From contig OY292279.1 of assembly GCA_958496175.1 (NCBI GenBank), positions 19,344,001 through 19,408,000 on the forward strand: a stretch of 64,000 bases of DNA, read 5' to 3'. Below, piece after piece: positions 45,291-57,932 of this stretch (position 1 is its first letter; each line of letters opens with the position of its first letter). The stretch is from Sisyra terminalis (taxonomy: Eukaryota; Arthropoda; Insecta; Neuroptera; Sisyridae). The translations under genes and the position numbers were made by a program. The notes below the pieces were generated by a model. That model searched no databases and was not told the origin of the DNA. It saw only the letters and a program-made list of their open reading frames with translations.

Positions 45291-48214
45291 TTACTTTCGA
45301 AATTGATTTACAACTATATCAAACGGCTTACACAACGAAGAGTCGCCAAAGCTCCTTTAAATACTCAGAAAGTACACCATTTTTGGGGCATATATTTTAA
45401 AAATAATTAAACTATCAAATTATTTTGTTTCCACTATACATCAACTAATATATTGACCAATATTTTGGCTAACATAAATGGTTGCTGGTGGTGCTTCATC
45501 AAGAGTTTTAGAGGAATTTGATAAAATTTGTTAATTGATATTAACGATCATAGTTCATTATATATCGTCGAATAATCGTCCATTATCTATAAAACATCAA
45601 AAATGTTTGCACCAATATATGCGCCAGAACTTATATCGTTAAATTTTTTTTTAATTCCCAAAAAATACTCCACTTTTAACGAATACATTTTTAAGGTAAT
45701 TTAACAATCAAGGAACAAAATTTTCGCTATACTTTAGTTAATATAATAAGAATTTTATACTTTTTTTTTCAATTGATTGTCGATCAAAGAATAATCCTCC
45801 ACTTCAAGAATGAATGTGCCAATATATGCGCCAAAACATATATTTACATATTGATTAATGTATAGAAGCGCCTTATTGCCGTTCAAAAATAAAAATCAAT
45901 CCTTAAAATCATAATTTTTACTTAAGCACTGGAATATTTTACAGGAAAAAAAAATATTTTTTTGCTAATAATAGAAATGTGAAAAACGTTGTAAATGTTA
46001 AATCTGTTAAGATTTTTGTCCCAATGGTTCAGTTTCCCGCGTGGTTGAACTCTATCCTTTATTCTATTTATGGCCTATCCTTATCAAGGTCCAAAAATAA
46101 AGGAAGTCCATTTCTCTTTTCAACACAGGTCTAATCCATTCTTATCTTCTAATTCATATTCTTACTTTTTTCTTGGATCATTCCGTTTTTATGCACTGTA
46201 TTATCCTTATACATATTTGGGGAGTCAAAGTAAGATGAAAAGAGATAATCACATAGAAGTTAGTTTTTTTCAATAATTTTTTACTAAAAATTCAAAAATT
46301 AAGTGGTTTTTGGTACAAGCACGAGACCCAAAATAAGAGACGTTAAGGTTTGGGATCCAATTTACGAACTAATAAAAAAATAGGCTTTTATATTAACTTT
46401 AGTTTTCTTAAATTTGGAAAAAAATACAACTCTTCTTTGCTTTCTAAATCCGTCTCTGAACTAACTTTTTTAATAGAAAGAAAATTCACACATCATTTTC
46501 TTCTTAAGTTAGAAGAAAATACACAATGTGTTGTTTTATTAAATTAACTTTTTGAACGATTTTCTTTGAACAATTTCATTGCTTTCATCCTTCCTCAAAT
46601 CAAATCCACCAGAGACTGGGGCTCATGAAATTTCGATATCGATACAAGCAAAACACTGTATTTGAACAAGTCATATTGATTCTATAAGCAAATATTATAC
46701 CATGAATGAAATAAATTTAATCAAACCCAACGTTGCTTTTGATATCAAACAAAATTTTCAAGTTTCACTAACCAAATATTCAAATATTAGAAACATTTTA
46801 ATATTTACATCAATATTTGCATACCTTTGTTGCGTTTGGCCCAATTCTGTATAATATGTTAAAATAAAATACATATTTGTTTGAAACCAAAAATAAAAAA
46901 AAAGAACGAGCTTGTAAATTGAAATGGTCACAAATTGTCGCAATAAGGGAGGAGGATTTGAAACTTTGTAATGTTGCACTCTGTGTTTATGGGGGTGGAA
47001 CATTGCCGAGTTTAATCTCGTTTTTATTTCGCTTGTAAAAATGTTTATTATCCGTTGGCACAATGTAAAAGAAAATACGAATGCATGTCGGTGTATAGTA
47101 TGTGCTCGATAAAAGGATGCAAACATACAACAGTATTTATTGGTAGAAAAATACTGAGACAATCAAATTTAAAGCTCAAATAATTTTACAGCTTTTTCAA
47201 GATAAATAATTCCAGTAAAATGCTGAATTCTATGAATGAATTGATTAATTTATTTTGGGTTTCGTTTTATCATGATATCTAGTTTAAAAAGTTGATAGTT
47301 AAATCAAAAATCAAAGCAGCGATTCATTAAAATTAGATTAAAAGTCGGTAATTATATTTTTAGTCACATAAAAGTTAATAAAGAGTGAGATACCCGAATG
47401 CATGAAATATTATATTAATATTATATTTTTAAGAAGACTAAATTTAAAATGTTTAAAACAAGTGGAGATCTATATAAACTTGTAGGTATGGAGAGAGTTT
47501 GCCCTCCACGAAAAGCACCCTAACATTTTTGCCAATTTTTTTTCAAATTTGCTTTAACTGTCCCACCCTGGTTTCAATTTTTAAAACCATTTTCTATATT
47601 ATTTGAAATTCTTATTCAAATATATAAACCGCAATTTCTTAAAAATATCAGACTAATATTACAAGAAAAATTGAAGAGTATATTGTTAATAATTACTTCT
47701 TATGGGTTTGTGACTAAGGTAAGAAATTTAGTATTTATGAAATGACGATATACCAAGGGAAAAAACTAATATCTTTTCAATCAGTTCACAGTTAATACCT
47801 ATACTTTTAATCGTTCTTGGATTAGAAAAAAGGAGGGATTTCTTTCCATTGGAGTTACTGAGTCCCAGGAAGGATTTTTGGTCGAATGACTAACCAAGTT
47901 CACAGATCCATGATACCATGATATCCAGGTGTTTTGGGAAGATACCTTGATGTTTGGTAGAAGGTATGGAATGTTTGACTCAATAGGCGAACTCATGTAT
48001 TGCTTGTGTCCATCGTTCCAGAAAAATGATCGTCCCAAAGAAAGAATCAATGAAGACTAACTAGGCTTGCAAACTGACGATTCCCTGATATCCAGGTGTC
48101 TTGTAAAATTAACTTGTAGAATGGTTTCGCAAAAATAAAACCAAATAAGAGCAACTAAATTAAATTTATTGTATCACACTTATAGTCCAAGAGTACGCGA
48201 CGGTCGAATCTTTG
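45291..48214. other. No supported gene
   Basis: Mostly unique A+T-rich DNA. A 134-codon minus-strand open frame at 46758-47162 is the longest in the window but has no recognisable domain. Two diverged copies of a block containing GATATCCAGGTGT occur at 47930 and 48085. Confidence 0.4.
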
Positions 48215-48625
48215 TTATTTTATAAAAGCCACAAGTTCCTCCGTATTTAACTCTGGTAAGAATGATCAGTGACTATGGAATTTGGATAGTGGTTACTTTA
48301 TCAGGTAACAGATCGCAAAGAATTATAAATAGAAGCTCTTTAAATAGCTATAATTTGAACAAGACTTACAAAGTAGAAGCTTACTTTTGTCTAAGTAGAA
48401 AAAGGCAGTTTTTATATTTTCTTCGGAATCATATTAAAAATCTCATCCTCTATTGCTCACCTCTTAGCATGGTTTTAACCTCTTGCCAGACACTCTTTAA
48501 CTTAAGTAAACCATGGTTTTACTTACGTCATAATATAAAAGCCATATTTTGTATGTTACCTAGGCAACTATCAAATGAAGTTATCTCAGTAGCTGGATAG
48601 TTTTGATAGTTTTTACATTGTTACA
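48215..48625 (+). repeat. Dispersed repeat with TTGCCAGACAC, copy 3
   Basis: The same ordered blocks as at 24.8 and 27.7 kb: CTGGTAAGAATGATCAGTGA, TAGTGGTTACTTTATCAGGT, ATATTTTCTTCGGAATCATA and ACCTCTTGCCAGACACTC. It ends with CAGTAGCTGGATAGTTTTGA. Confidence 0.7.
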
Positions 48626-48829
48626 GCGTTGATAGTTTTTACATTGAACTCCAATGAAAAAATAGTTTAAGTATGCAAATAATTATCAACTACATATAGT
48701 AAAACATATTTTGACTACATAAGATAGACTAAACTTACTATCCCATTCACATCAGCTTGAATATATATAGCTGTCATACTTGAACCTTTGGCTGAGTTCC
48801 AATGCGTCTGATAAGATATAAAATTATCC

Positions 48830-49175
48830 AAGTTATCCGGCTATTAAAATAACATTTTTGATAGTTATTTAGCTTTTATTCAGTGACGTAGGTAAAATTA
48901 TTGTTTACTTAAGTTAAGGAATGTCTGGCAGGGGGTTGAAACCGTCCTTAGTGTTTGGCAATGGTGAATGTGGTTTTTAATACTGTTCTAAGGATAATAA
49001 AACTAACCTTTATACTGTGACAAATGTGAGCTTCTATTTTATATATCTTTGCTAACTGTAACCTGCCAAAGTAACCACCATCCATAATCGATGATCGTTT
49101 TTTATCTTTGGTGAAGACATGTGCAGAGAAATTTTCAGCTTTTATAGTGGGTTCTGGCTCTATTATTCTTAGTTA
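48830..49175 (-). repeat. Dispersed repeat with TGCCAGACAT, copy 4, inverted
   Basis: Minus-oriented copy facing copy 3 across about 200 bp (GGAATGTCTGGCAGGGGGTT, CTTTATACTG, GTAACCTGCCAAAGTAACCA). The pair could form one large inverted-repeat element. Confidence 0.7.
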
Positions 49176-49616
49176 CATTTTTTAATTAAACAAAATTACT
49201 TTCTTTAACCACTTTTTCATCTAAACTATAAACAAAATTTGATTTGTCCAAAGCCAATAGTGTATTTCATTTGTTTCTAAAAGTAATTTACCAATATTAG
49301 CTGAACTAAAAACGTAGATACGTAAGGTATTATTTACGAAAAACTATAAGAGTATTCGAATAAAACAAATGACTAACGCAAAACTTCAACTTTTAGTAAT
49401 AAGCAAGTATAACGGGGGTAAGTTACGGAGAATAAAGTTGAAAAATAAGAATGGCTCATTAAAGAACTGAAAGTATGAAAGTATGTGTCCACTTAACATT
49501 AAGTGGGCATCCAAAAGTTTTTGAGGTTTTTTGTTTCTTCATAAAACTCCCAAAAATGATAAAGTTAATTCACTTGAATTTTAATATTTAAACCTTTTAC
49601 AATAATTATGGTCAAG

Positions 49617-49775
49617 TCTACTAGTGGTTAAGGAGGCCACTCAAAAATGGTTGACATTAGGTGCAATTCTTATATCGACAGATTTTCGATATTTCTCTAT
49701 TATAGATTTTAATTAACTCTAGAGTCATTGAAGATCTTAGAAGTTTTAAAGCGACAGTTATTAACAATTAAATAA
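49617..49775 (+). mobile_element. tRNA-derived SINE, copy 10 (diverged)
   Basis: The head is TCTACTAGTGGTTAAGGAGG with part of the A box lost. The body is ATTTTCGATATTTCTCTATT, AACTCTAGAGTCATTGAAGA, and the tail is AAATAATAATAAT. Confidence 0.7.
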
Positions 49776-50808
49776 TAATAATTATGATCAAAAAATATCA
49801 AAAAAACCGTTAATTTGAGTCACAATAAAACAGTGGACAGATAAAAGCCAGTCTAAAAGGTTTAAAATAATTTTATGAGTTAAATGAATTGATGTTCTAA
49901 AATCCCACTCTATTTTCTTGAGGAAAAATTTTAAGATTCGTAAAACTTTATTAGTAACATTAAGAAACTTATTTTTCTTCTGTTCCGTTTTCAAAAGGTC
50001 AAAGCTTTTATTGCCAAATCCCATTCCAGTTTCATGTGGATTGTAGCACGTGCAAAGCTTAGAAGTGTGTTAAATAAATTAGCACAAATAAAAATTAATG
50101 AATTCTTCATTGATTAAAAATTTAAGTTACTTACTACTTTTCATTATTTTCCGCCAACTCATATCATATTTTTATGAACTTAGAGCTTTCAACTGCCATT
50201 GCAAAAATATCTTCAATTTTTCATTCATCTCAAAATCTTCTCCATAATCAATCAACCAACATGAAGTGTTCAACAGAAAGCTTATAAAAGCTCACAACAA
50301 CTTATTGGTTCAATTTTCACATTAATAAATTTGAAAGCTTTCAAGTTGGTTCAAAAAAACCAATTGAGCCTCAAACGAACTACTTTCGCTCTTGTTTTTC
50401 GTTCAATATCGTTTTCATCACCATTAATTCTCCCTTAAAACCTACAATGGTTTCATTTCTTAGAAGAAAAGAGCTGATAAAAATCACGAATCTTAAAGGT
50501 CATTATTAAAGGTGTAAGCTCATATTTGATATGAAAAAAAAGGAGTGGACGAAAGAAAAGGTGAAGGAAATTGAGAAAAGCGAGGCCTTGACCCTTTGAT
50601 ATAATTTTCATAATGTCTTACTATCATTAACTAATACATTTGCAGTGTTCTACTTAAATCGTAATATTTGTTATGGAGAGCCTTGGAAACAATCGATTGT
50701 GCCTAGATTTGATTGTGTTTTGCCGCAATAGCAAATATTAGGTACCAACAAAACAAATTTTAGAATCCAAAGCTTTAATTATAGATTGCAAATTTGAAAT
50801 AATTTAAG
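49776..50808. other. No gene seen
   Basis: Unique A+T-rich DNA. The stretch at 50130-50480 has somewhat lower A+T and several GAAAGCTT/AAGCTTTC-type words. Confidence 0.5.
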
Positions 50809-50820
50809 AAAAATATTTTT

Positions 50821-50975
50821 GGTAAAAATATTCAGAGAACTAGGATCAAATTATAATCAGTCAAATCTATTTATTACATGCCCGACGTAATAAACAGTTT
50901 TGACTGATTATTATTTGATCCTAGTTCTCTGAATATTTTTACCAATTTATCATCATCGAGGATCTGAAACTCTAC
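50821..50975. mobile_element. Deleted palindromic Penelope-like element
   Basis: The same family as 43612-44000, in the opposite orientation: GGTAAAAATATTCAGAGAAC at one end and GAGGATCTGAAACTCTAC at the other. The arms remain, but the hammerhead-bearing middle is gone, joined at ACATGCCCGACG|TAATAAAC. A perfect 12-bp direct repeat AAAAATATTTTT flanks it (50809-50820 and 50976-50987). Confidence 0.8.
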
Positions 50976-50987
50976 AAAAATATTTTT

Positions 50988-51695
50988 GATATTTAGTAGA
51001 TTTTTTCTCTCAAAACGAAAATAATAATTCAGTTGTTTTTATTTTGCTTATCGGTACCACCTTTGTTATAGAGCTTCAGACCGCAAATACAATTCAATTT
51101 CATTATTCAAAAAAGATAATAAAAGAAACTGATTATACTTATTGTATCTCTTGTCGAATGATAATTTACTTGATTTTTTTCATGGTTATATTCGCATGAA
51201 TAGAGATTTTGCTTTAATGAAATTATTTACGAGATGAGGCAAGCTCAAAACAGATAATGCAAATTATTAAGTTTGAGCTTTATGAGCTTTATTTCAGTCG
51301 CAACGAAAGAAGGTAAATAACAAAAAAAAAAGAGAGTTGATAAATTTATTCGTCTGTTTATAGGAAAACAGAATTTGATTGGTTACGATTTATATTGAAA
51401 AGATTTGATTGAATTTTTTCTTTCTTTAAATTTATTTGAATTGGCTTTAGAACATTGTGTCTGATGACGAAAATTAGATAATGGATTTTTGGTGTTGAAA
51501 GCTCGGGAACCCTTTTTTTGCTTTGTATGATAAGTAAAATGACGAAGTCGTATTTATTTAAAATGAACATTTCTTGTAAGAATATTTAGATTTTTTTCTA
51601 CTCTTCCACTAAATAGAATTATAGGTTGATAACCAAATATTCAACAACAACAAAAAAAACCTTAATTTTAAGAAAAATAGAGTTAAAATATAATA
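50988..51695. other. No gene seen
   Basis: A+T-rich DNA with poly-A and poly-T runs. Confidence 0.5.
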
Positions 51696-51767
51696 GGGGG
51701 ATCGGAAAGTATTGTGGTTTTGTCAATATTCAATTAAAATACAGTAAAAATCAATTTATTACTAAGG

Positions 51768-51844
<77 letters not shown>

Positions 51845-51885
51845 CAACGATTGAAATATATAGAAATCCGATGAAATAACAAATA
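51696..51885. mobile_element. Mariner-like remnant with internal (AT)n
   Basis: It starts TAGGGGGATCGGAAAGTATT and ends AGCAACGATTGAAATATATA, AATCCGATGAAATAAC, matching 34351-34625. The middle has been replaced by an AT microsatellite. Confidence 0.5.
51771..51842. repeat. (AT)36 microsatellite
   Basis: 72 bp of uninterrupted AT dinucleotides. Confidence 0.98.
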
Positions 51886-51959
51886 GCAAATTTGATTTAG
51901 TATAAATTATTACAAGTTAAATCCTTAGGGATCAAACTTTACCCCTGGAACTGCGGTTA

Positions 51960-52400
51960 AAAATTGACAAATGCTATGGGTTTCCTATTGTCTTGTATGG
52001 AATGAAAGGAAGGACTTTCATAGACTAAAATTGACGCATTTAAAATGAGAATTAATCGTCGGATATTGAAGATAGCTTGAAGGGGGCGCTTGAAATTAGG
52101 AAGTACCAACTAGACTAAATACTAAATAACCTTTTATGATTTCTGCATGGAAAAGACAGAACTGAACTTTTACCATATCAAGCGTTACAAGAATTACCAT
52201 GTACTTCAGCTAATAATTCAGGGTTCAATTGAAAAGAGAAGTGGTCTTGGAAGAAGAAGGACATTCTGGCTAGCCAATTTTTATTAAAGGTTCGGCAAAA
52301 GCACGTAAGGACTCTTCTGCACTATAGTTCTAAAGATTAAAATAGCCACGATAATCCCCAATCTTCATCGTAGAAAGGACACCAGAAAAAATAACAAACT
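51960..52400 (+). pseudogene. Decayed LINE ORF2 C-terminal fragment
   Basis: Across frameshifts it reads YGMKGRTFID, DIEDSLKGALEIRKYQLD, then LASQFLLKVRQKHVRTLLH. It parallels the fragment at 3.98-4.15 kb at the nucleotide level (AATTCAGGGTT.AATTGAAA, then AAGAAGGACATTCTGGCTAG). It is the same LINE family, dead. Confidence 0.5.
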
Positions 52401-52659
52401 TTAATATTTGACTCAAAATAAGCTTGTGGATTTTAAGATTCCAGACAACTTCCTAATAGTTTGGTAGGAAATTCAAATCGTACTCGGAAAAAAAACTATT
52501 AAAATTCTTCGAGTTTTGGATTACTTGATAGAGAAAATATTATACAAATCATACCTAGAAGTTTGTATGGAACTCCTTTTGCGCCAGCTAGACTTGCATT
52601 TGAGTAATATTAAATTTAAATCAAACTTATATACTAGGAGATTTTTTCCAAAGGAAAGC

Positions 52660-53030
52660 TGTTAGTAAATCAATTGTGTGTATAAAGTTAAATTTAATGG
52701 GAATAATTTATGGATGTCAAACGAAATCCGGCACTTGAGTTATGCAAAAGAGCTTATTTTAGTAATATTTCCTGTATTATACTCCGGCCACCATATTGTC
52801 CTCTCATTAGAGAAAGAAGCCAGAGAGAAGAAAAAGGAGAGGTGGTGTCAACCTTAGGTACAACTTACTACTAATCTATCTTTTTTTTATTCTATTGAAC
52901 CAAAGTTATGTTAAATAGGAGTAGAAAATACAATATAATTTATTTCTTAGAAGTGAACGATGAACAAACGAAAAGCAATATAAAGAGTAAACAATTTGAA
53001 ATCAAAATATTATAGTAGCTTCTTGTGTAT
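52660..53030 (+). repeat. Dispersed repeat, direct pair, copy 1
   Basis: Non-coding. Shared blocks with 54237-54640 include AAAGTTAAATTTAA, TGTCAAACGAAATCCGGCAC, CCACCATATTGTCCTCTC and TTAGAGAAAGAAGCCAGAGA. Confidence 0.7.
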
Positions 53031-54236
53031 ACTTTTTTTATAATTTTCATTGATTATTTCTTACAACTTGAACCAAATTGAAAACTGTAAGACGTAGATA
53101 CATGGAAAACGAAAATGTATAAATTGAAAATCTTCCGTCATATTTATTTATTATGGAGACACGTCTTTAGTAATTATCATATTTTTTTTCTTAAATGCCA
53201 TTATAATTATAATATACGATATTCATTGAATAATCTTGCACATCTTTTTCAAAACTCCTCATCATATTCTTCTCCGTTTTAATTATATTATAAACAATTT
53301 CGTTTCATTTAACTTAATTAATGCAATATAACGCCATTATATTCATCCATCTATTATACTGTAGACGACGACGAAAATAAACAAAAATGACAATAAATGC
53401 AAATGATAATTTTCTCCATTAACTCGCGCGAAAATAATTTACGACGACACAAAATAAAATGAAATTGATATATTTGAATCGTGAAATAATTATATTATAT
53501 TTTCTCGCATTTGCCCCTTTAAAATATCAACTCAGATATAATTAACGACCGAGTCGGCCGTTTATAATATCAACGTCAAAGTTGCTCTTCATTTGTTTCA
53601 GTTTCAAAAGAGAGAAAGAAAAACTATAGTGAAGTATTAATCATAGAAAATTGAACATCGTTATAAAGTGTTTCTTTGAAATAGAAAAAAAGAAATGTTG
53701 CTTTTATGAAAACTTTAGAAAGCTTTTTGAGCTTTCCGGGCAATATAAACTAGGCGCAAGTAATGTGAGCGTCTTTTGTTTTAAATTCATTCATAGCCAC
53801 CTTTGCTTGAACGAGCAAATGAGGACTGTGGCATGAATAAACCTTTCGCATAATGGAAAATTATTATTCTGCACTAAATGCGCAATGTATTGTAAAAGAA
53901 AATAAAACGTTATAGTACTTAAAATATATTTTAATAATTCAGATAATTTAAAATATTCTATTTTATATTTTATAGATGGATAGGGATACAGGTGTACAGT
54001 AATTTAGTTTGATTAAAAAAAATCTCTTCTTCATAGCAATCAAACATTTAAAATTGAATATAATTAAAATTATCTTTTAGCTTTAACGTGAATTTTTGTT
54101 TCAAAATATTTTTATCATTGCTATAATTACTGGTAAGTAGTTATTACACTTTTATTCCCTAACTTCACAAGGTAAAAGTGAGCAATTGAATATGAATTCT
54201 TTTTACAATAACAAGTGAAAAAACATAAGAACGAAA
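53031..54236. other. No supported gene
   Basis: Unique A+T-rich DNA between the two direct repeats. The stretch at 53545-53830 is less biased and has a short plus-strand frame (53651-53836) without recognisable features. Confidence 0.45.
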
Positions 54237-54640
54237 GGCAGTTGGTTATTACATTGTGCTTAAAAAGTTAAATTTAAATGGAATATATTATGAATAAAAA
54301 TGTACGGCTATCAAACCAAAGTCGGCACTAAAGTAATACAAAAGGGCTTTTTATACCAATATTTCTTATACGGTTGACCGGCTACCATATGTCCTCTCGT
54401 TAGAGAAGGATGTTAGAGAGAAATAGAGGGAGAGCTGGAGTTACGTATCCTTGGTTGCTACTAACAAATTAAAACTTTGATTTTTTCGGTTGAGTAAAAG
54501 GTATTTTCAACGGTGGAAGAGAAAACGTAATTTGATTCACTTAAGTAAATTATGAACAAATGGAAAGAAATAAACAGATAGAGAGAGTATGAAATTTGAA
54601 ATAAAAATATAGTTAGTGGAGTATAACAAGTAGAAAAAAT
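54237..54640 (+). repeat. Dispersed repeat, direct pair, copy 2
   Basis: The second copy of the 52660-53030 repeat, about 1.6 kb away in the same orientation (TATCAAACCAAAGTCGGCAC, CTACCATATGTCCTCTCGTT, AGAGAAGGATGTTAGAGAGA). Confidence 0.7.
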
Positions 54641-55500
54641 GGGAAAATTTTTTTGTTAACTTCATTGCTCAATATCATTTACAAAATTTGTAAAAGATCT
54701 TTGAAAGCCAACAATTACTACTATGGGGGAAGAATTGAGACGATCAAAAAGAATCAAACCTTCGATGATTAATTTTCAATAATACTATCACAAGTACAAT
54801 AAACATCCAAGGCGCGTTATTTTCTTATCCTTTCTCTTCCCATAAAGTTACTTATTCTACACAGTTACATATTGATTGTTTTTATATGACACTTTATGCC
54901 AATGGTACCCAAAATCAGATTTATTCTTTGATCACTGCTCGACTCATGTTTTCTTATTGAATTTATCCATCAAAAGATGCCAGTGTCTATCTACTTTACG
55001 TATTAAATTGAAAGTGTTGAAATTTTCTAAATTTCAGTCCAATTGGTAGGATACAATTTTTAAGAGAATTGAGTAAATTAGCAACACAAATGAAGGTTTT
55101 TACAGCACTGCCATCTTTTTTTTTTGGGAATAGTAGAGAGGTTCTTAAAAATTTAAATATTTCTTTGCACTTCTGATTTTCAGTGTAAATGAATTCTTGC
55201 TTTTAAAAAATTTGTAACTTTTTAAAATAACCTTTTTTTTCCATTTGAAATATATACAAAAATCCACTTTATTTTTAAATTTCTTTTTATTGAAATGTAC
55301 ATCGTGAACGATGTAGTATGTACTTATAGCTGCAAAAAATAGCACTAGCTATTATGAAACTTCTACCATGCCTGGATTTGTAAAAAAATGGTATTAATAA
55401 AACATTTTTGATTTTATTTTCACGAACTTTTATTGACGCGATTAGTTCACTAAACTATATATTATTATAAACCAAATCATAATTGGTCACTTATTTAGAT
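54641..55500. other. No gene seen
   Basis: A+T-rich DNA with a minus-strand short open frame lacking features. Confidence 0.5.
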
Positions 55501-55502
55501 AA

Positions 55503-55575
55503 GGAGTTAACAACCCGCGACCCGTAGGCCGCATGAGGCCCACCTTGACTGTTTTTCCAACCTGCGAGATTCATC
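55503..55575. mobile_element. Possible hAT-like terminus
   Basis: AGTTAACAACCCGCGACCCG followed by TAGGCCGCATGAGGCCCACC has the GC-rich CCCGCGGCCCG/GGCCGCATG style of one widespread hAT terminal type. It is the most G+C-rich short stretch in this area. The opposite end and a target duplication were not found. Confidence 0.35.
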
Positions 55576-57535
55576 CCCCTTTTAAAAAATCTATTGTTTA
55601 TAATGGTCAAAGAGGAAAAATCTAATATGGAGACCAATAATTTTATAGGTGGCTCACGGAGTTATGATGTCTTTTCAAAGTGGCCAGCATTATGGCATCA
55701 TTTGGATTGGTCACTTCTTCTCTAGATACTACAATTAGCATATATAAGTATTAAAAAAAATACAAGAACACATTCTAGAGGAAACTCATAAACACCAGAA
55801 TAAATATTCATCCACATTTGGTAAAACTTTGTAAGAAAGTGAATGGGGGGGGGATAAGAAGATACTGGTTGACTTGCATTGAAATAACAAATCATATGAA
55901 TCTAAGTTCGCAAAACTGAATTGAATTTTTGCTTAATCAGCTTAGATATTGCAGAATAGTGATCAATATAGCTTGTTAAACAAAATAATAGATATTCCCA
56001 AACAAGGGTTGTGACGCAATAAAAACAACAATAGCATTTTCGTAGATCAATCTACTGTAGGAACAATTTGAAAATATTAAATTTCTAGAACCTAGGTAGT
56101 AAACTCGGAACTTATGAAAAATTTCAGTTTAGTGGGCTGTTGTCCTCCCTTGAATTTTGAAAATTATATCGTCGGTTTAAAGTGTTAACTTGCCTGCTTA
56201 GTCCATTTTAAATGCTTTTGTTTGGTTCCATTAGGAAGGGAATTCAAAACTCTATCGAGTAACATGCTGAAAAATTACTATAAATTTAGAAATTCAAAAT
56301 ATATCATGAAATCTGCAGTCTGTATTAATTTATGTAGCTTGCATTAATTCTTTTCCTTCCCCTGTAAAATCTATTAAAATAGACTTAAAAGGTTAGTATT
56401 TTAAGCCAACGATATGAAGGACCATACACTTTTTCGGCCTTTATTCTATTATTTCTATTCTACTTTAACAGGTATCACCGGTTATGATGGAAGTATATGG
56501 GGGTTCCCAAAACTTGTATGTTTTGGTGGTATGCACTCTTCAGCTTTCAAAGATAATTCTAGTAAAAGTGTTTGGAATTTTATTAAAGCTGTTACGTTCA
56601 AAAAGTATATTGGCGACAGAATAATTGGTAAGGTATAGCAATTATTACTAATAAAGTTAAAAATCTCACTTATATAAGATCTCATGCCAATTCTATTGAT
56701 CTATAAATGGATAAATAATAATAAATTATTCTTGTTGTAGAGAAAAAAGTTAAAGACTTATGAAAGAAATGCTTTATTCATTTTTGGTTACAAGAAGTAA
56801 AAGAAGACGAGGTGAATGTTTCCATTTGAATGTTTGTCGATCCATTTTTACCATTTGCCTGTCGATAAAGAGAAAAATTAATGCAAACTCCAAAACGTAT
56901 ATATCTGTCTCCAACTCTCTTTTACTAAGTTAAGTTTGAGTTTACTCGAATTGGCTTTTAACCGCAACTCAAAAAAGAGAAATAAAAGCTTCTCAATGCA
57001 AAAATAATTTCCTCTGAGAATAATTTATTTGTGGTAACATATCGATTGGCTTTTTTCTATCTTTCGATTGACGAACAATAAGAAAAAAGGAAATCGAACA
57101 TTGTTTGCATTGGCAAACACTAAACCGTCGAAATGTTTGTGTTGGCAAAAGTGGAAAATGAAAAATTCTTCCTGCGGGAATGTAAGTTTTGGTTCCAATG
57201 TTTGTTTGGTTCACTTGGACACTATAGCGAGATGGTGAGTCAACTTGATTGCCGTTAACGTTAACGTTTTGCTCGATGAAGTCGTATGCATCGAAACGAG
57301 ACGAAGAGAACGTCTATCGAATGTATTTAGAATAAAGTTTTAAATTCGATAAAATCGAATTGTATTTATCAAATGATAAGCACGAATTGGAAAATTTTAA
57401 AGGAGCCAAACTTTTGATTCAGCTTTGGTATTTGTATGAAAGCTTGGTAAAAGCTTGTCCCTTCTTTTATTTGTCATATATACTTTAAATAATCATATAA
57501 ATTTTATTGACAAATTTGTTGTGCCCATATTTTAG
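55576..57535. other. No supported gene
   Basis: Mixed unique DNA. The part at 56980-57320 is less A+T-rich (GTTAACGTTAACG palindrome at about 57255) but shows no coding signal. Confidence 0.45.
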
Positions 57536-57606
57536 ATAATATTATTTAATTTTTAGCAGGAAAGTGGACATGAAAGGATGTAAATCCATATACTTATAAT
57601 TAATTC

Positions 57607-57643
57607 AGCGACGTTTCGGTCCTTTATTTAACCTTCATCAGGT
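57607..57643 (-). ncRNA. Hammerhead-ribozyme-like motif
   Basis: Minus strand: CTGATGA A | GGTT-loop-GGACC | GAAAC GTC. Stem II is short, with pairs GG/CC plus TA and a wobble. Stem I is weak in this arm (AAAC against GCTG). Confidence 0.55.
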
Positions 57644-57823
57644 TTCTAAAAAATCATATCAATACAAAACATATGTTTACAAAACTTTTCAGAACATTCT
57701 TAAATTGCTGTGTATGTAATGTACATTATATACTTTGAATTAAGGTAAATGATTAATTTAATAATTAAGAATGTTCTGAAAAGTTTTGTAAACACGTGTT
57801 TTGTATGGATATGATTTTTTAGA

Positions 57824-57861
57824 AGCCTGATGAAGGTTAAATAAAGGACCGAAACGTCGCT
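57824..57861 (+). ncRNA. Hammerhead-ribozyme-like motif
   Basis: Plus strand: AGC | CTGATGA A | GGTT-loop-GGACC | GAAAC GTC | GCT. The full CTGATGA core and GAAA are present, stem I has 3 pairs (AGC/GCT), and stem III is the minimal ACGT. Confidence 0.62.
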
Positions 57862-57932
57862 GAATTAATTATAAGTATATGGATTTACATCCTTTCGTGT
57901 CCACTTTCCTGCTAAAATTTAAATAATATTAT

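Larger units (their letters stand above)
57546..57922. mobile_element. Palindromic Penelope-like element with two hammerhead-like motifs
   Basis: The inverted arms run TTTTAGCAGGAAAGTGGACA, TGAAAGGATGTAAATCCATA and so on to the centre, and back. An ATAATATTAT direct repeat flanks it (57536-57545 and 57923-57932). There is no ORF. The arm sequence differs from the 43.6- and 61.9-kb elements, so this is a separate subfamily with the same architecture. Confidence 0.82.

Noticed and set aside
46758..47162. 134-codon minus-strand ORF, the longest in the window
   Set aside because: Hydrophobic and low-complexity, no recognised motif, no consistent splice borders. The tested junction (AATTGGGCC... 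to GTATGC) would make only a 22-nt exon.
51626..51844. 72-codon ORF ending in an Ile-Tyr repeat
   Set aside because: The repeat is the translation of the (AT)36 microsatellite.
56414..56638. 74-codon plus-strand frame (TGYDGSIWGFPKLVCFGGMH...)
   Set aside because: It looks mildly coding but has no recognisable family, start context or partner exons. It might be a transposon fragment but cannot be supported.
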